From the IMG/VR virus record IMGVR_UViG_3300046170_000029, positions 1 through 53,877 of that record: DNA of 53,877 nucleotides; one strand, written 5' to 3'. The number at the start of each line of letters is the position of its first letter. Position 1 is the stretch's first letter. Positions 1-7,896 of this stretch are shown piece after piece. Source of the DNA: a virus. The translations under genes and the position numbers were made by a program. A model generated the notes under the pieces. That model did no database searches, had not been told where the DNA came from, and was given only the letters and a program-made list of their open reading frames with translations.

Positions 1-786
1 ACAAAAGTTGATGGCAAAACTTTGGCAGCCTTGAACCTTACGAAATTGTCAGGTGCGATAGCACGCAGAGCATACGAAGTATGGCTTGGGCGTGGCGTGT
101 ACTTGGCTAACGCTGTTACATCAGTAGCACGTAAGGTTTATTCGTATGGAATGGAGATGGGATATGCTGAGAGCAACCCTTTCTCCACTTTCAAACGTAA
201 ATCTACACATGTTAGACGTACTGTGTGGACACAAGAACAAGTGATACAGTTTTTAGACGTAGCTTATAGTGATTTTAAGTACAGAAATGTAGGTTTGATA
301 GTACAAATGGCATATGAATGGTGTCAACGTATAGGAGATATGCGATTATTGCAGTTCTCAAGTATAGATTTTGATAAAAGTGTGCTAAATTTGCAACAGT
401 CCAAGAGAAGAAGTGTAGTACACCTACCAATTTCACTTGACTTATTAGAAATGTTAGTTCAGCAGAAGGAAGAATATGGTTTTCAACCCTATGTGACCCC
501 ACATTATCGACCTGTACGTGGGGAATACAAGCCTTATACCTTAGTAAGACTGTCAAAAGTAGGCAGAAGACTGATGGACATGGCTAAATTACCTAGTGAC
601 TTACGTATGATGGACTTAAGAAGGACAGGTACAACAGAAATGGTGGAAGCAGGAGTGCCAATGGGTCAAATTATGTCTGTCACAGGGCATGCTAACCCTC
701 AATCTGTTAAACCTTACATGAAAAATACGTATGAATCTGCAAATAATGCATTGACACTACGTAAAACCCATGGTATAAGCAAGTAA
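1..786 (+). CDS. int: Tyrosine-recombinase integrase, 5' end outside the window
   Basis: The frame is open from the first base, so the N-terminal part of the DNA-binding arm is missing; about 261 residues are visible. The first possible internal start is TTG at 22, but coding continues upstream of it. The C-terminal catalytic domain has the expected order: Arg in CQRIGDMRLL (about nt 334-363), a Lys in the following beta-hairpin (QQSKRR), box II as MDLRRTG, then TGH and a Tyr in KPYM near the end. In box II the usual His of HxxR is Met (MxxR); this is the most variable catalytic position in the family. Phages of this type often carry such an integrase upstream of the replication genes, implying site-specific integration. 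No attP or tRNA fragment is visible next to it. Confidence 0.9.
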   Translation, partial: TKVDGKTLAALNLTKLSGAIARRAYEVWLGRGVYLANAVTSVARKVYSYGMEMGYAESNPFSTFKRKSTHVRRTVWTQEQVIQFLDVAYSDFKYRNVGLIVQMAYEWCQRIGDMRLLQFSSIDFDKSVLNLQQSKRRSVVHLPISLDLLEMLVQQKEEYGFQPYVTPHYRPVRGEYKPYTLVRLSKVGRRLMDMAKLPSDLRMMDLRRTGTTEMVEAGVPMGQIMSVTGHANPQSVKPYMKNTYESANNALTLRKTHGISK

Positions 787-811
787 ATGCCGACAAGGAA
801 AGTGATATATA

Positions 812-1591
812 ATGTATAATATGAATGAAATAATAAAAGAGTTAGATGTACCTAATGGTATGACAAAAAGAATCAACTGTCCTGTTTGTAAAGGATACAA
901 AACATTTACTGTAACAAACAACAAAGGTAAAGTGATTTGGAATTGTTACAAAGCTACATGTGAGACTAAAGGTGGACACAGAGTACACCTGTCAGTACAA
1001 GACATACGTGATGCTATCACACCTGATGTGATGGACACAGGAGAGATTGAGTTTAATCTACCTGACTTCGTAGTACCACATGGAGATAGAGAAGAGGTCA
1101 TAGACTTCTGCAAACAATGGAAGTTAGATGCAGATGAGCTTGACCTACACTATGATGTAAAAGAAAAACGTGTCGTGTTCCTAGTTAAAAGTAATGGCAC
1201 TACTGTGGATGCAGTAGGTAGGTCAGTCACAAATAGACTACCTAAGTGGAAACGATATGGAAAGAATAGTCTACCTTATACATACGGATGTGGTAAGGTA
1301 GCAGTAGTTGTTGAGGATTGTGTGAGTGCTTCAGTTGTAGGCAATGATGTATATGTTGGGTTAGCTGTGTTGGGTACGTCATTATCAGAATCACATAAGC
1401 AGTATCTCTCACAGTTCTCAACAGCAATTATTGCACTAGACCCTGATGCATTGCCAAAAACACTAGCCTTTGCAAAAGAGTTACGAGGATACGTTAATGA
1501 TATTAAAGTTCTTCGATTGACAGATGACTTGAAATATCGTAATACAATAGACATAGAGAATTTAAACAACCTAACCCAACAACAACAATAG
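812..1591 (+). CDS. DNA primase (zinc ribbon plus TOPRIM)
   Basis: A 259-residue T7 gp4-like primase half. The N-terminus has a zinc-binding module (CPVC at 23-26, Cys45 and Cys50). A TOPRIM core follows, with the acidic residue in VVVEDC (E168) and the DxD pair in ALDPDAL (D210, D212), which bind Mg2+ during primer synthesis. The helicase is a separate gene 12 bp downstream, so T7's fused primase-helicase is split in two here. The ATG at 812 follows an AAGGAAAG ribosome site; a second ATG at 824 is possible. It should make RNA primers for the family A polymerase. The function is well supported by motifs. Confidence 0.88.
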   Translation: MYNMNEIIKELDVPNGMTKRINCPVCKGYKTFTVTNNKGKVIWNCYKATCETKGGHRVHLSVQDIRDAITPDVMDTGEIEFNLPDFVVPHGDREEVIDFCKQWKLDADELDLHYDVKEKRVVFLVKSNGTTVDAVGRSVTNRLPKWKRYGKNSLPYTYGCGKVAVVVEDCVSASVVGNDVYVGLAVLGTSLSESHKQYLSQFSTAIIALDPDALPKTLAFAKELRGYVNDIKVLRLTDDLKYRNTIDIENLNNLTQQQQ

Positions 1592-1603
1592 AAGGAGACC
1601 AAC

Positions 1604-2089
1604 ATGGAACTATCATTAATAAGAAGTCTTATGGACAAAACATTCTACGATGACCACAGAGGTGCTAAATGTCCTGACAGATTATTCAGCAAAGATGTAC
1701 GTCAGATAAAGAGTGCCATAGATAAAGCTATGGATACGTATGAAAGAACAGTAACACCTGATGAGATTGAAGCATTGTTCATGTCCAACAATCCATCAAT
1801 GACTACTGCACAGAAGCAAGCATACTCTAGTTTGTTTCATCAGATAAAGAAGGAGCAACCACTTGGAACAGATATCGCACAAGAAGTATTGTCAAAACTA
1901 TTTCAGCAAGTTGTTGGCGAAGACATTGCTAATCTTGGTTTTGATTATGTTAATGGTGCTAAGTCCTCTCTTGAACCTCTTCGTAATATACTTGAGCATT
2001 ATGGGGATGACTTTACACCTAATCTTAGCATAGAGTGGGATGACATTGACTTAGATACTCTACTAGCTAAGAATGACTTTAGAAGCTAG
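1604..2089 (+). CDS. DnaB-like replicative helicase, N-terminal part (frame 1 of 2)
   Basis: 161 residues up to a TAG at 2087. It is all-helical and lacks the ATPase core, as expected for the N-terminal and linker region of a DnaB-type helicase. It is preceded by a good AAGGAG site. The RecA-like core continues in the +1 frame (next entry), which is open only from 2067, so the frames must join within 2067-2089, around the codons GAC TTT AGA. Removing one base there gives a single 407-residue protein, a normal length for a phage DnaB-like helicase. It is either interrupted by a one-base insertion or read by a frameshift. It cannot be a working helicase on its own. Confidence 0.8.
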   Translation: MELSLIRSLMDKTFYDDHRGAKCPDRLFSKDVRQIKSAIDKAMDTYERTVTPDEIEALFMSNNPSMTTAQKQAYSSLFHQIKKEQPLGTDIAQEVLSKLFQQVVGEDIANLGFDYVNGAKSSLEPLRNILEHYGDDFTPNLSIEWDDIDLDTLLAKNDFRS

Positions 2090-2828
2090 ATGGACATTCA
2101 ACATACCTAGTCTTACACGTAAGGTAGAAGGTGTGAATGCAGGACACTTGATTGAGATAGGTGCTAGACCTAATACAGGTAAGACATCTTTCCATGCTAG
2201 TCTGATTGCTAGTCCAAATGGTTTTGCACATCAAGGTGCTAACTGCATTATCCTATGTAACGAAGAAGGATATCACAGAGTAGGTGCAAGATACTTGACT
2301 GCATCGACAGGTATGGAAATGCGAGAGATAAAAGCTAACCCTGCTAAAGCACGTGACTTGTATGCACCTGTCAAAGATAGAATCAAGATTAAGGATGCGA
2401 CAGGTAGAGATATGGCATGGGTTGAGAGCATATGTAAAGCATACAAACCTGATGTAGTACTCTTGGATATGGGAGATAAGTTTGCACGTACAGGTGGCTT
2501 TGCTAGGCAGGATGAAGCACTAAAAGCAAATGCAGTATACGCTAGACAAATAGCTAAACAACATGAGTGTGCAGTCTTTTACATGTCACAGTTATCTGCT
2601 GAAGCTGAAGGTAAAGTTATACTGAACCAAGCCATGATGGAAGGGTCACGTACAGGTAAGGCAGCGGAAGCTGACTTGATGATACTGATTGCTAAGAACC
2701 CACAGGTAGAAGGGCAAGATGAAGAAGATACACAACGACATTTAAATGTAGTTAAAAATAAGTTGACAGGTTGGCATGGTAGTGTACACTGTGAATTGAA
2801 TTACAGAACAGCGAGGTACGAAGCATGA
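2073..2828 (+). CDS. DnaB-like replicative helicase, ATPase core (frame 2 of 2)
   Basis: 251 residues with a RecA-type motor: Walker A GARPNTGKTS (30-39), Walker B VVLLD (128-132), a QLS motif after the next strand, and the C-terminal basic KNKLTGW segment typical of DnaB hexamer interfaces. It would unwind DNA ahead of the polymerase using ATP. The ATG at 2073 lies inside the end of the preceding gene and lacks a convincing ribosome site, which supports its being the second half of one gene rather than an independent start. Its end overlaps the polymerase start (ATGA-type overlap at 2825), suggesting translational coupling along the replication operon. Confidence 0.85.
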   Translation: MTLEARWTFNIPSLTRKVEGVNAGHLIEIGARPNTGKTSFHASLIASPNGFAHQGANCIILCNEEGYHRVGARYLTASTGMEMREIKANPAKARDLYAPVKDRIKIKDATGRDMAWVESICKAYKPDVVLLDMGDKFARTGGFARQDEALKANAVYARQIAKQHECAVFYMSQLSAEAEGKVILNQAMMEGSRTGKAAEADLMILIAKNPQVEGQDEEDTQRHLNVVKNKLTGWHGSVHCELNYRTARYEA

Positions 2829-3358
2829 AGCTAACATTAGACGTAGAGAATACAGTAACACATAGAGATGGTAAGTTACACCTAGACCCATTCGAGAAAG
2901 ACAACAAGCTAGTGATGGTAGGTTGCTTAACAGATACAGGTAAGGAGTATTTATTCAGAGATAACTATGATGGCTTACAAGAGTTGTTAGATGAAGCAAC
3001 TATTCTCATTGGTCACAATATTGTACATGACTTGATGTGGATATGGGAATGTGGATTCAAGTATGATGGCTCTGTGTTTGATACAATGTTAGGTGAGTAT
3101 GTCTTACAACGTGGACAGAAACAACCACTCTCTCTTGAAGCATGTGCAGAAAGATATAACTTGAATACTAAGAAGCAAGATACATTAAAAGAGTATTTCA
3201 AGAAAGGTCTTGGTGTAGATGAGATACCTGCTGATGAATTATCAGAGTATCTATCTGCTGACTTACATGCTACACAAGAGTTAAGCAATGAGATATATAA
3301 AAAGCTAAACTCTAGTGAGTATGGCGGACTGATGACTACTGTAGTCCTTAACGAATAG
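2825..3358 (+). CDS. Family A DNA polymerase, 3'-5' exonuclease part (frame 1 of 2)
   Basis: 177 residues forming a DnaQ-like proofreading domain: Exo I DVE (D6, E8), Exo II in GHNIVHD (D69), Exo III YLSAD (Y142, D146). The frame stops at TAG 3356. The polymerase domain continues in the +1 frame, which opens at 3345, so the join must fall within about 14 bases, around GTC CTT AAC GAA TAG. A +1 step there yields a smooth 671-residue polymerase (…TTVVL then TNRVAVTLARIY…). The CTT-A context resembles known +1 slip sites, but a one-base insertion explains it equally well. Proofreading and synthesis are expected to be one polypeptide in this family. Confidence 0.85.
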   Translation: MKLTLDVENTVTHRDGKLHLDPFEKDNKLVMVGCLTDTGKEYLFRDNYDGLQELLDEATILIGHNIVHDLMWIWECGFKYDGSVFDTMLGEYVLQRGQKQPLSLEACAERYNLNTKKQDTLKEYFKKGLGVDEIPADELSEYLSADLHATQELSNEIYKKLNSSEYGGLMTTVVLNE

Positions 3359-4841
3359 AGTAGCAGTTACACTAGCTAGGATATATCAAAGAGGATTTAC
3401 TGTAGATATAACTGCATTGGATAGTGTTAGAAAAGAGTTTGAACAGGAACGAAAAGACTTGAGAGCATCTTTGAATGAGCAAGTGAGTAAACTCATGGGA
3501 GATATACGTATCAATCTTAATAGTCCTGAGCAATTATCTTGGGTCATCTACAGTAGAAAGCCACATGATAAAGCTATGTGGGCAAATAACTTTGAGCCAT
3601 ACATGAGTGACTCAATGTTTCGTACAAATATTAAACAACACTCTAAAGTTCTTTACAAGCAACGTGCATCTACTTGCGTTGAGTGTAATGGATGGGGAGA
3701 AATTAGAAAGGTAAAGAAAGATGGAACACCTTATGCCAACCCTACCAAATGTAAGAATTGTAATGGGGATGCTCATACTTTTACTGATATTGTGGACAGT
3801 GTGGCGGGATTAAAGTTTAATGCACCTAATCCTAAATGGATAAGTGCTAATGGGTTCTCAACTAGCAAGACACAACTAGAGTTACTAGAAGGTGTAGCAA
3901 GACAACGTGGCATGAAAGAAGCTGAGAAGTTCTTACATGATGTACGTAGATTGAGTGCAGTTGAGACATACTTATCATCATTCGTTGATGGTATTAATAC
4001 ATACCTAAAGCCTGATGGAAAGCTTCATGTGAGATTATTACAACACAGAACTTCAACAGGTAGGTTTAGTGGTGCTGACCCTAATATGCAGAACATGCCA
4101 CGTGGCGGTACGTTTCCTGTGAAGAAGGTGTTTGTGTCACGTTGGAATGAAGGCAAGATACTTGAAGCTGACTTTGCACAGTTAGAGTTCAGAGTATCTG
4201 CCTTCTTATCACAAGATGAGGTAGCTATAAATGAAGTTTCTACAGGGTTCGATGTTCACTCGTATACGTCTAAAGTTATTACAGATGCAGGTCAACCTAC
4301 TACTCGCCAAGATGCGAAGGCACACACGTTTGCACCGCTATATGGAGCAACAGGATTTGGAAGAACTAAAGCAGAAGCTGAGTACTACTCCCACTTCACA
4401 GAGAAGTACAAAGGCATCAAGTCATGGCATTCCCGATTGGCTAAAGAAGCTGTAAACACAGGCAAGATAAAGACACCATCAGGTAGAGAGTTTTCTTTTC
4501 CTGATGTAAAGAGAAGAAGAAATGGAAGTGTATCGCACTTTACACAGATAAAGAACTATCCTGTTCAGTCATTTGCTACTGCTGATATAGTTCCATTGAT
4601 TCTACTAAAGATAGATGAGTTACTTAAACCTATACAAAGTTGTGTAGTAAATAGTGTACACGATTCTATTGTAATTGACGTTCATCCTAGTGAAGAAAGA
4701 CAGGTACTTGATATCATAACACATGTCAATTCACAGATGAATAGTTTGATTGAAACCCACTTTGGTATATCATTTAATGTACCATTATTATTAGAAGCAA
4801 AAATAGGAAACAATTGGCTTGACACTAAAGATGTTAGCTGA
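3345..4841 (+). CDS. Family A DNA polymerase with DnaJ-like zinc finger (frame 2 of 2)
   Basis: The frame is open from 3345; the first start-like codon is TTG 3417, but coding homology plainly begins before it. Numbering from 3417: an inserted zinc finger with two CxxCxG pairs (C87/C90 and C112/C115), then TSTGRFSG, motif A with D252 (ADFAQLEFR), motif B R297/K301/Y309 (ending LYG) and motif C VHDS (H415, D416). All catalytic residues are present, although motif C has S where E is usual. A family A polymerase carrying a partial DnaJ central domain was reported as a peculiarity of SAR116 phage HMO-2011, which is the main reason for assigning this window to that group. Confidence 0.9.
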   Translation, partial: SLTNRVAVTLARIYQRGFTVDITALDSVRKEFEQERKDLRASLNEQVSKLMGDIRINLNSPEQLSWVIYSRKPHDKAMWANNFEPYMSDSMFRTNIKQHSKVLYKQRASTCVECNGWGEIRKVKKDGTPYANPTKCKNCNGDAHTFTDIVDSVAGLKFNAPNPKWISANGFSTSKTQLELLEGVARQRGMKEAEKFLHDVRRLSAVETYLSSFVDGINTYLKPDGKLHVRLLQHRTSTGRFSGADPNMQNMPRGGTFPVKKVFVSRWNEGKILEADFAQLEFRVSAFLSQDEVAINEVSTGFDVHSYTSKVITDAGQPTTRQDAKAHTFAPLYGATGFGRTKAEAEYYSHFTEKYKGIKSWHSRLAKEAVNTGKIKTPSGREFSFPDVKRRRNGSVSHFTQIKNYPVQSFATADIVPLILLKIDELLKPIQSCVVNSVHDSIVIDVHPSEERQVLDIITHVNSQMNSLIETHFGISFNVPLLLEAKIGNNWLDTKDVS

Positions 4842-4884
4842 TATAACTATAAGACTTTAACAACTAGAGAAAGGAAATATATAT

Positions 4885-5784
4885 ATGACAAATGAAGTAA
4901 TAACAATTGATAAGGACAACTATTCAGCGATGGCTAAAGTCATGGGCATGTCAGGTGAAAGCACTTCTGAGAAGAAGCAAGTGAGTACTCTAGCAAGGCT
5001 ACGAATTAACCACACTCCTATCATGGGAGAAGAAGAGGTTAAGGGTAAGATGACTAAAGTCGAAGTAGTTGAGGGTGGTACTTACAAACTTGAGATACCT
5101 GACGGAGATACTTACTTTGCTACTTCAGCTAAGATAAGACCTTACATGCAGAGATTCATGTATAAAAGATTCGTCATGGGCACAGGTGATAAACCTAATC
5201 GTTACATTAAAACTATCATGGGAGACAATCTCAATATAGATTTAAAAGATAATGATGGTGGCTTCAACTGTGGTAAACCATCAGGTTGGATTAAGGACTT
5301 CAAGGCATTGCCTGAGAAGATGCAGGATTTAATCAGACAGATTAAAAGAGTACGTGCAGTGTTTGGCACGATTGAATTAATCAATCCAACAGATAGTGCA
5401 GGTAATCCTGTAGAAGTAGACAGTCTTCCTTTCATATGGGAAGTAGAGAATAGGGATGCCTTTAAAAGTGTAGGTGCTATCTTTTCTCAACTCGCCAAGA
5501 TGAAGAGACTGCCTGTACAACATATCGTTACAGCGAATACAGAAGAGAGAAAGTTACCTAATGGTAATAGCTTCTATCTACCTGTCACATCTCTTGATGT
5601 TACATCTGTATTAGACTTAAGCGATGCAGAGCAGACAAGGTTCGCTGACTTCGTAGCTTGGGTGCAGAATTACAATGAGTATATAATAAATGCTTGGAGT
5701 GAGAATGCAAACAGAGATATGAAGGATGAAGACATGAGTACAGTCGAGGACTTTGTAGACATTGATGCAGAAGAAGTAGCATAA
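4885..5784 (+). CDS. Putative single-stranded DNA-binding protein
   Basis: 299 residues, starting after a strong AAGGAAA site. No catalytic motif is visible. It sits between the polymerase and two nucleases, where T7-like phages encode their SSB. It ends in a strongly acidic tail (DEDMSTVEDFVDIDAEEV), the hallmark by which SSBs contact helicase and polymerase. The body has a beta-rich basic stretch suitable for nucleic-acid binding. The role is inferred from position, size and acidic tail rather than a recognised fold. Another replication accessory role is possible. Its last base overlaps the start of the next gene. Confidence 0.5.
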   Translation: MTNEVITIDKDNYSAMAKVMGMSGESTSEKKQVSTLARLRINHTPIMGEEEVKGKMTKVEVVEGGTYKLEIPDGDTYFATSAKIRPYMQRFMYKRFVMGTGDKPNRYIKTIMGDNLNIDLKDNDGGFNCGKPSGWIKDFKALPEKMQDLIRQIKRVRAVFGTIELINPTDSAGNPVEVDSLPFIWEVENRDAFKSVGAIFSQLAKMKRLPVQHIVTANTEERKLPNGNSFYLPVTSLDVTSVLDLSDAEQTRFADFVAWVQNYNEYIINAWSENANRDMKDEDMSTVEDFVDIDAEEVA

Positions 5785-6639
5785 TGAACCATCCTGCTGA
5801 ACTCGCAGTACATCAGTACATGTCTGATGCTGTCAATGGTAAGTCTGCTATGTCTGAAGAAGTAATTCAACAGGTAGGGCAATGACGTTATGGATGCCCT
5901 GCGAAAGCAGTTTGGTGGGGATAACAAAAGGGGTGACTTCACTTTACGTATGTCCAACTTAGGTAGACCTACTTGTCAATTGTGGTTTGAGAAGAATAAA
6001 CCTGAAGTTGCTTCAGCTAAACCAAATAACTTTATGATGAACATGATGTTAGGCGATATAGTTGAAGCAGTCTTCAAGGGTATACTCAAGAGTGCAGGTG
6101 TCAAGTATGAAGAACCTGAGAATGTATCCTTAAATATAGGAGACACAAAGGTATCAGGCACGTATGACTTAGTTATAGATGGTGCAGTTGACGATGTTAA
6201 GTCTGCATCTGCTTGGTCATACGATAATAAGTTTGAGTCCTTTGAGACATTGAGTGAGGGTGACCCCTTTGGCTACGTCAGTCAGCTTGTAGGTTATGCA
6301 AAAGCAGCCAAGAAAAAGATTGGTGGTTGGTGGGTAATCAATAAAGCTAATGGTGCATTTAAATATGTATCAGCACAAAATGCTGATGCAGACTATGAGA
6401 TGAAGAAGATGGAAGCAACAGTGGAGACTGTAAAGCATAATAAGTTTGCACGTTGCTTTGAACCTGTTGAGGAAACCTTTAGGGGTAAACCTACAGGCAA
6501 CAAGATACTAGGAGTTAGTTGCAGTTTTTGTAACTACAAACACTCTTGTTGGGATAACTTGAAAGAGTTACCTTCAGTTAAATCTAAGGCACAGTTCCCT
6601 AAGTTAGTAAACTATGTTGAATTAAATGTCACCTCATAG
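5784..6639 (+). CDS. PD-(D/E)XK exonuclease, Cas4/RecB-like, with +1 break near codon 30
   Basis: The first frame starts at ATG 5784 (overlapping the previous TAA as TAATG) and runs 33 codons to TGA at 5883. The main frame, open from 5878 with an in-frame ATG at 5890, is +1 relative to it and encodes the remaining 250 or so residues. Joining GTA GG(G) CAA TGA C as GTA GGC AAT GAC gives one 284-residue protein. The core shows E and D-x-K-like residues (VEAVFKGIL, AVDDVKSA) and C-terminal cysteines (SCSFCNYKHSC), as in Cas4/AddB-type Fe-S nucleases. It probably resects DNA for recombination or host DNA breakdown. The break site (SD-like AGGTAGGG, then TGA C) resembles RF2-type frameshift signals. 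Confidence 0.72.
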
Positions 6640-7081
6640 TGTTCGTAGAGAAGCTATAAAATATGGGTATAGGAGTGGGTTAGAGCATGCCCTCTCCTTA
6701 TACTTAAAGGAACATAAGCACAAGTATGATTATGAATCTATTAAGATAGAGTGGGAAGATTTAACCTACAGAACCTATACCCCTGACTTTATATTAAACA
6801 ATGGTATTATAATAGAAACCAAAGGAAGATTCTTAGCAGCTGACAGAAAGAAACATTTATGTATAAAGAAACAACATCCTAATCTAGATATACGATTTGT
6901 ATTTACAAACAGTAGAAGTAAACTAAGCAAGGGTGCTAAGTCAACGTATGCACAGTGGTGCATGAAACATGGCTTTAGATACTATGACAGGATTATTCCT
7001 GAAGAATGGTTAAAAGAGAAGGGTAAGAATAAGCACCCTACCTTCATAAAGTTTAAGGGTACAAAGATAAAAAGGAGATAG
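6626..7081 (+). CDS. Endonuclease I, T7 gp3-like Holliday junction resolvase
   Basis: 151 residues, very close in plan to T7 endonuclease I (149 aa). The four active-site residues fall at nearly the T7 positions: E20 (SGLEHA), D54 (YTPDF), E64 and K66 (IETKG). The downstream FVFTNSRSKL-KGAKSTYAQW block is also family-typical. It cleaves branched DNA, resolving replication intermediates before packaging and helping degrade host DNA. Its start lies 14 bases inside the end of the exonuclease gene, so the two nucleases are likely translationally coupled. Confidence 0.92.
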   Translation: MSPHSVRREAIKYGYRSGLEHALSLYLKEHKHKYDYESIKIEWEDLTYRTYTPDFILNNGIIIETKGRFLAADRKKHLCIKKQHPNLDIRFVFTNSRSKLSKGAKSTYAQWCMKHGFRYYDRIIPEEWLKEKGKNKHPTFIKFKGTKIKRR

Positions 7082-7084
7082 ATT

Positions 7085-7471
7085 ATGGATAAGACACCTA
7101 GAAAAAAACGAAGGGTAAGAGCAAGACTATTAAGAAAAGACTTTATTATACGAGTAAGACCTAGCCTTAACAGAAGGCACGAATGGACTGGTGCTGTTGA
7201 CATAGGAATAATAACAGACCCTGATAATAAAATGAACGATGACGATTATTATCAAGTGTTACATTTGTGCAAGATGATGTGTGCAATAGTTCCTTTGACA
7301 GAAGATGACAACGAACTTCGTGATGACATAAATGATTTTATAGAAAAGGTTGTTGACAAAGACTACCATGATATGATAAAAGAAAAGAACAAACCAAAAG
7401 CTAACATAGTTGGTGTCAAAGATAATGTTATACATATAACTATTGATTCGGACACTGAAGGCAATGCATAA
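7085..7471 (+). CDS. Conserved-type hypothetical protein in replication operon
   Basis: 128 residues with a very basic N-terminus (RKKRRVRARLLRKDF) and an acidic C-terminus. No recognised domain and no membrane segment. It starts 3 bases after the endonuclease I stop behind AAAAGGAG, and its stop overlaps the next ATG (TAATG), so it belongs firmly to the replication operon. The basic head suggests nucleic-acid contact, which is inference only. Confidence 0.7.
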   Translation: MDKTPRKKRRVRARLLRKDFIIRVRPSLNRRHEWTGAVDIGIITDPDNKMNDDDYYQVLHLCKMMCAIVPLTEDDNELRDDINDFIEKVVDKDYHDMIKEKNKPKANIVGVKDNVIHITIDSDTEGNA

Positions 7472-7743
7472 TGGAAAGGTATACAGATTATATGGCAAGA
7501 AAACTTAAAGAAGTAGAGCATACAAAACAGGACATGGTTAATAGTCCTGTCCATTATAACAAAGCAGGTATTGAAACCATTGATGCCTTAGAAGCTATGT
7601 TAGTGGATGGGTTTGACTATTATTTACAAGGTAACATAGTTAAGTACCTATGGAGATTTAGATACAAGAATGGTGTAGAAGACTTAAGGAAAGCACAATG
7701 GTATCTAAATAAACTTATTGAGGTCTACGATGATAAAAGTTAA
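7471..7743 (+). CDS. DUF3310 family protein
   Basis: 90 residues. It matches the phage DUF3310 pattern (sometimes called nucleotide kinase-like): SPVHYNKAGIETIDALEA, then a helix with YLQGNIVKYLWRFRYK and a final RKAQWYLNKLI. Members are small, common in T7-like and marine phage replication operons, and their biochemical role is not settled. It shares a base with the preceding stop and overlaps the following small gene by 14 bases. Confidence 0.85.
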   Translation: MERYTDYMARKLKEVEHTKQDMVNSPVHYNKAGIETIDALEAMLVDGFDYYLQGNIVKYLWRFRYKNGVEDLRKAQWYLNKLIEVYDDKS

Positions 7744-7891
7744 AGTATTTCTTACATTGGAGATAGACCCTGAAGAGTACCCTATACCTGCTGATGAGAA
7801 TGTAGGAATAGAAATAGAAGAAGGCATACAAGAATACTTCTATGATGTAGAAGGAACTAAAATTAAGAACATAAAAACAATAACGGAGTAA
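7730..7891 (+). CDS. Small acidic hypothetical protein
   Basis: 53 residues (MIKVKVFLTLEIDPEEYPIP…), starting inside the end of the DUF3310 gene and stopping 5 bases before the RNR start. It has an amphipathic beta N-terminus and many acidic residues (EIEEGIQEY). Reading-frame length, tight packing on both sides and codon use like its neighbours support it as a gene. The pattern of a short strand, acidic turn and EGIQEYFYDV recalls small phage proteins of unknown function. Confidence 0.65.
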   Translation: MIKVKVFLTLEIDPEEYPIPADENVGIEIEEGIQEYFYDVEGTKIKNIKTITE

Positions 7892-7896
7892 TAAAC

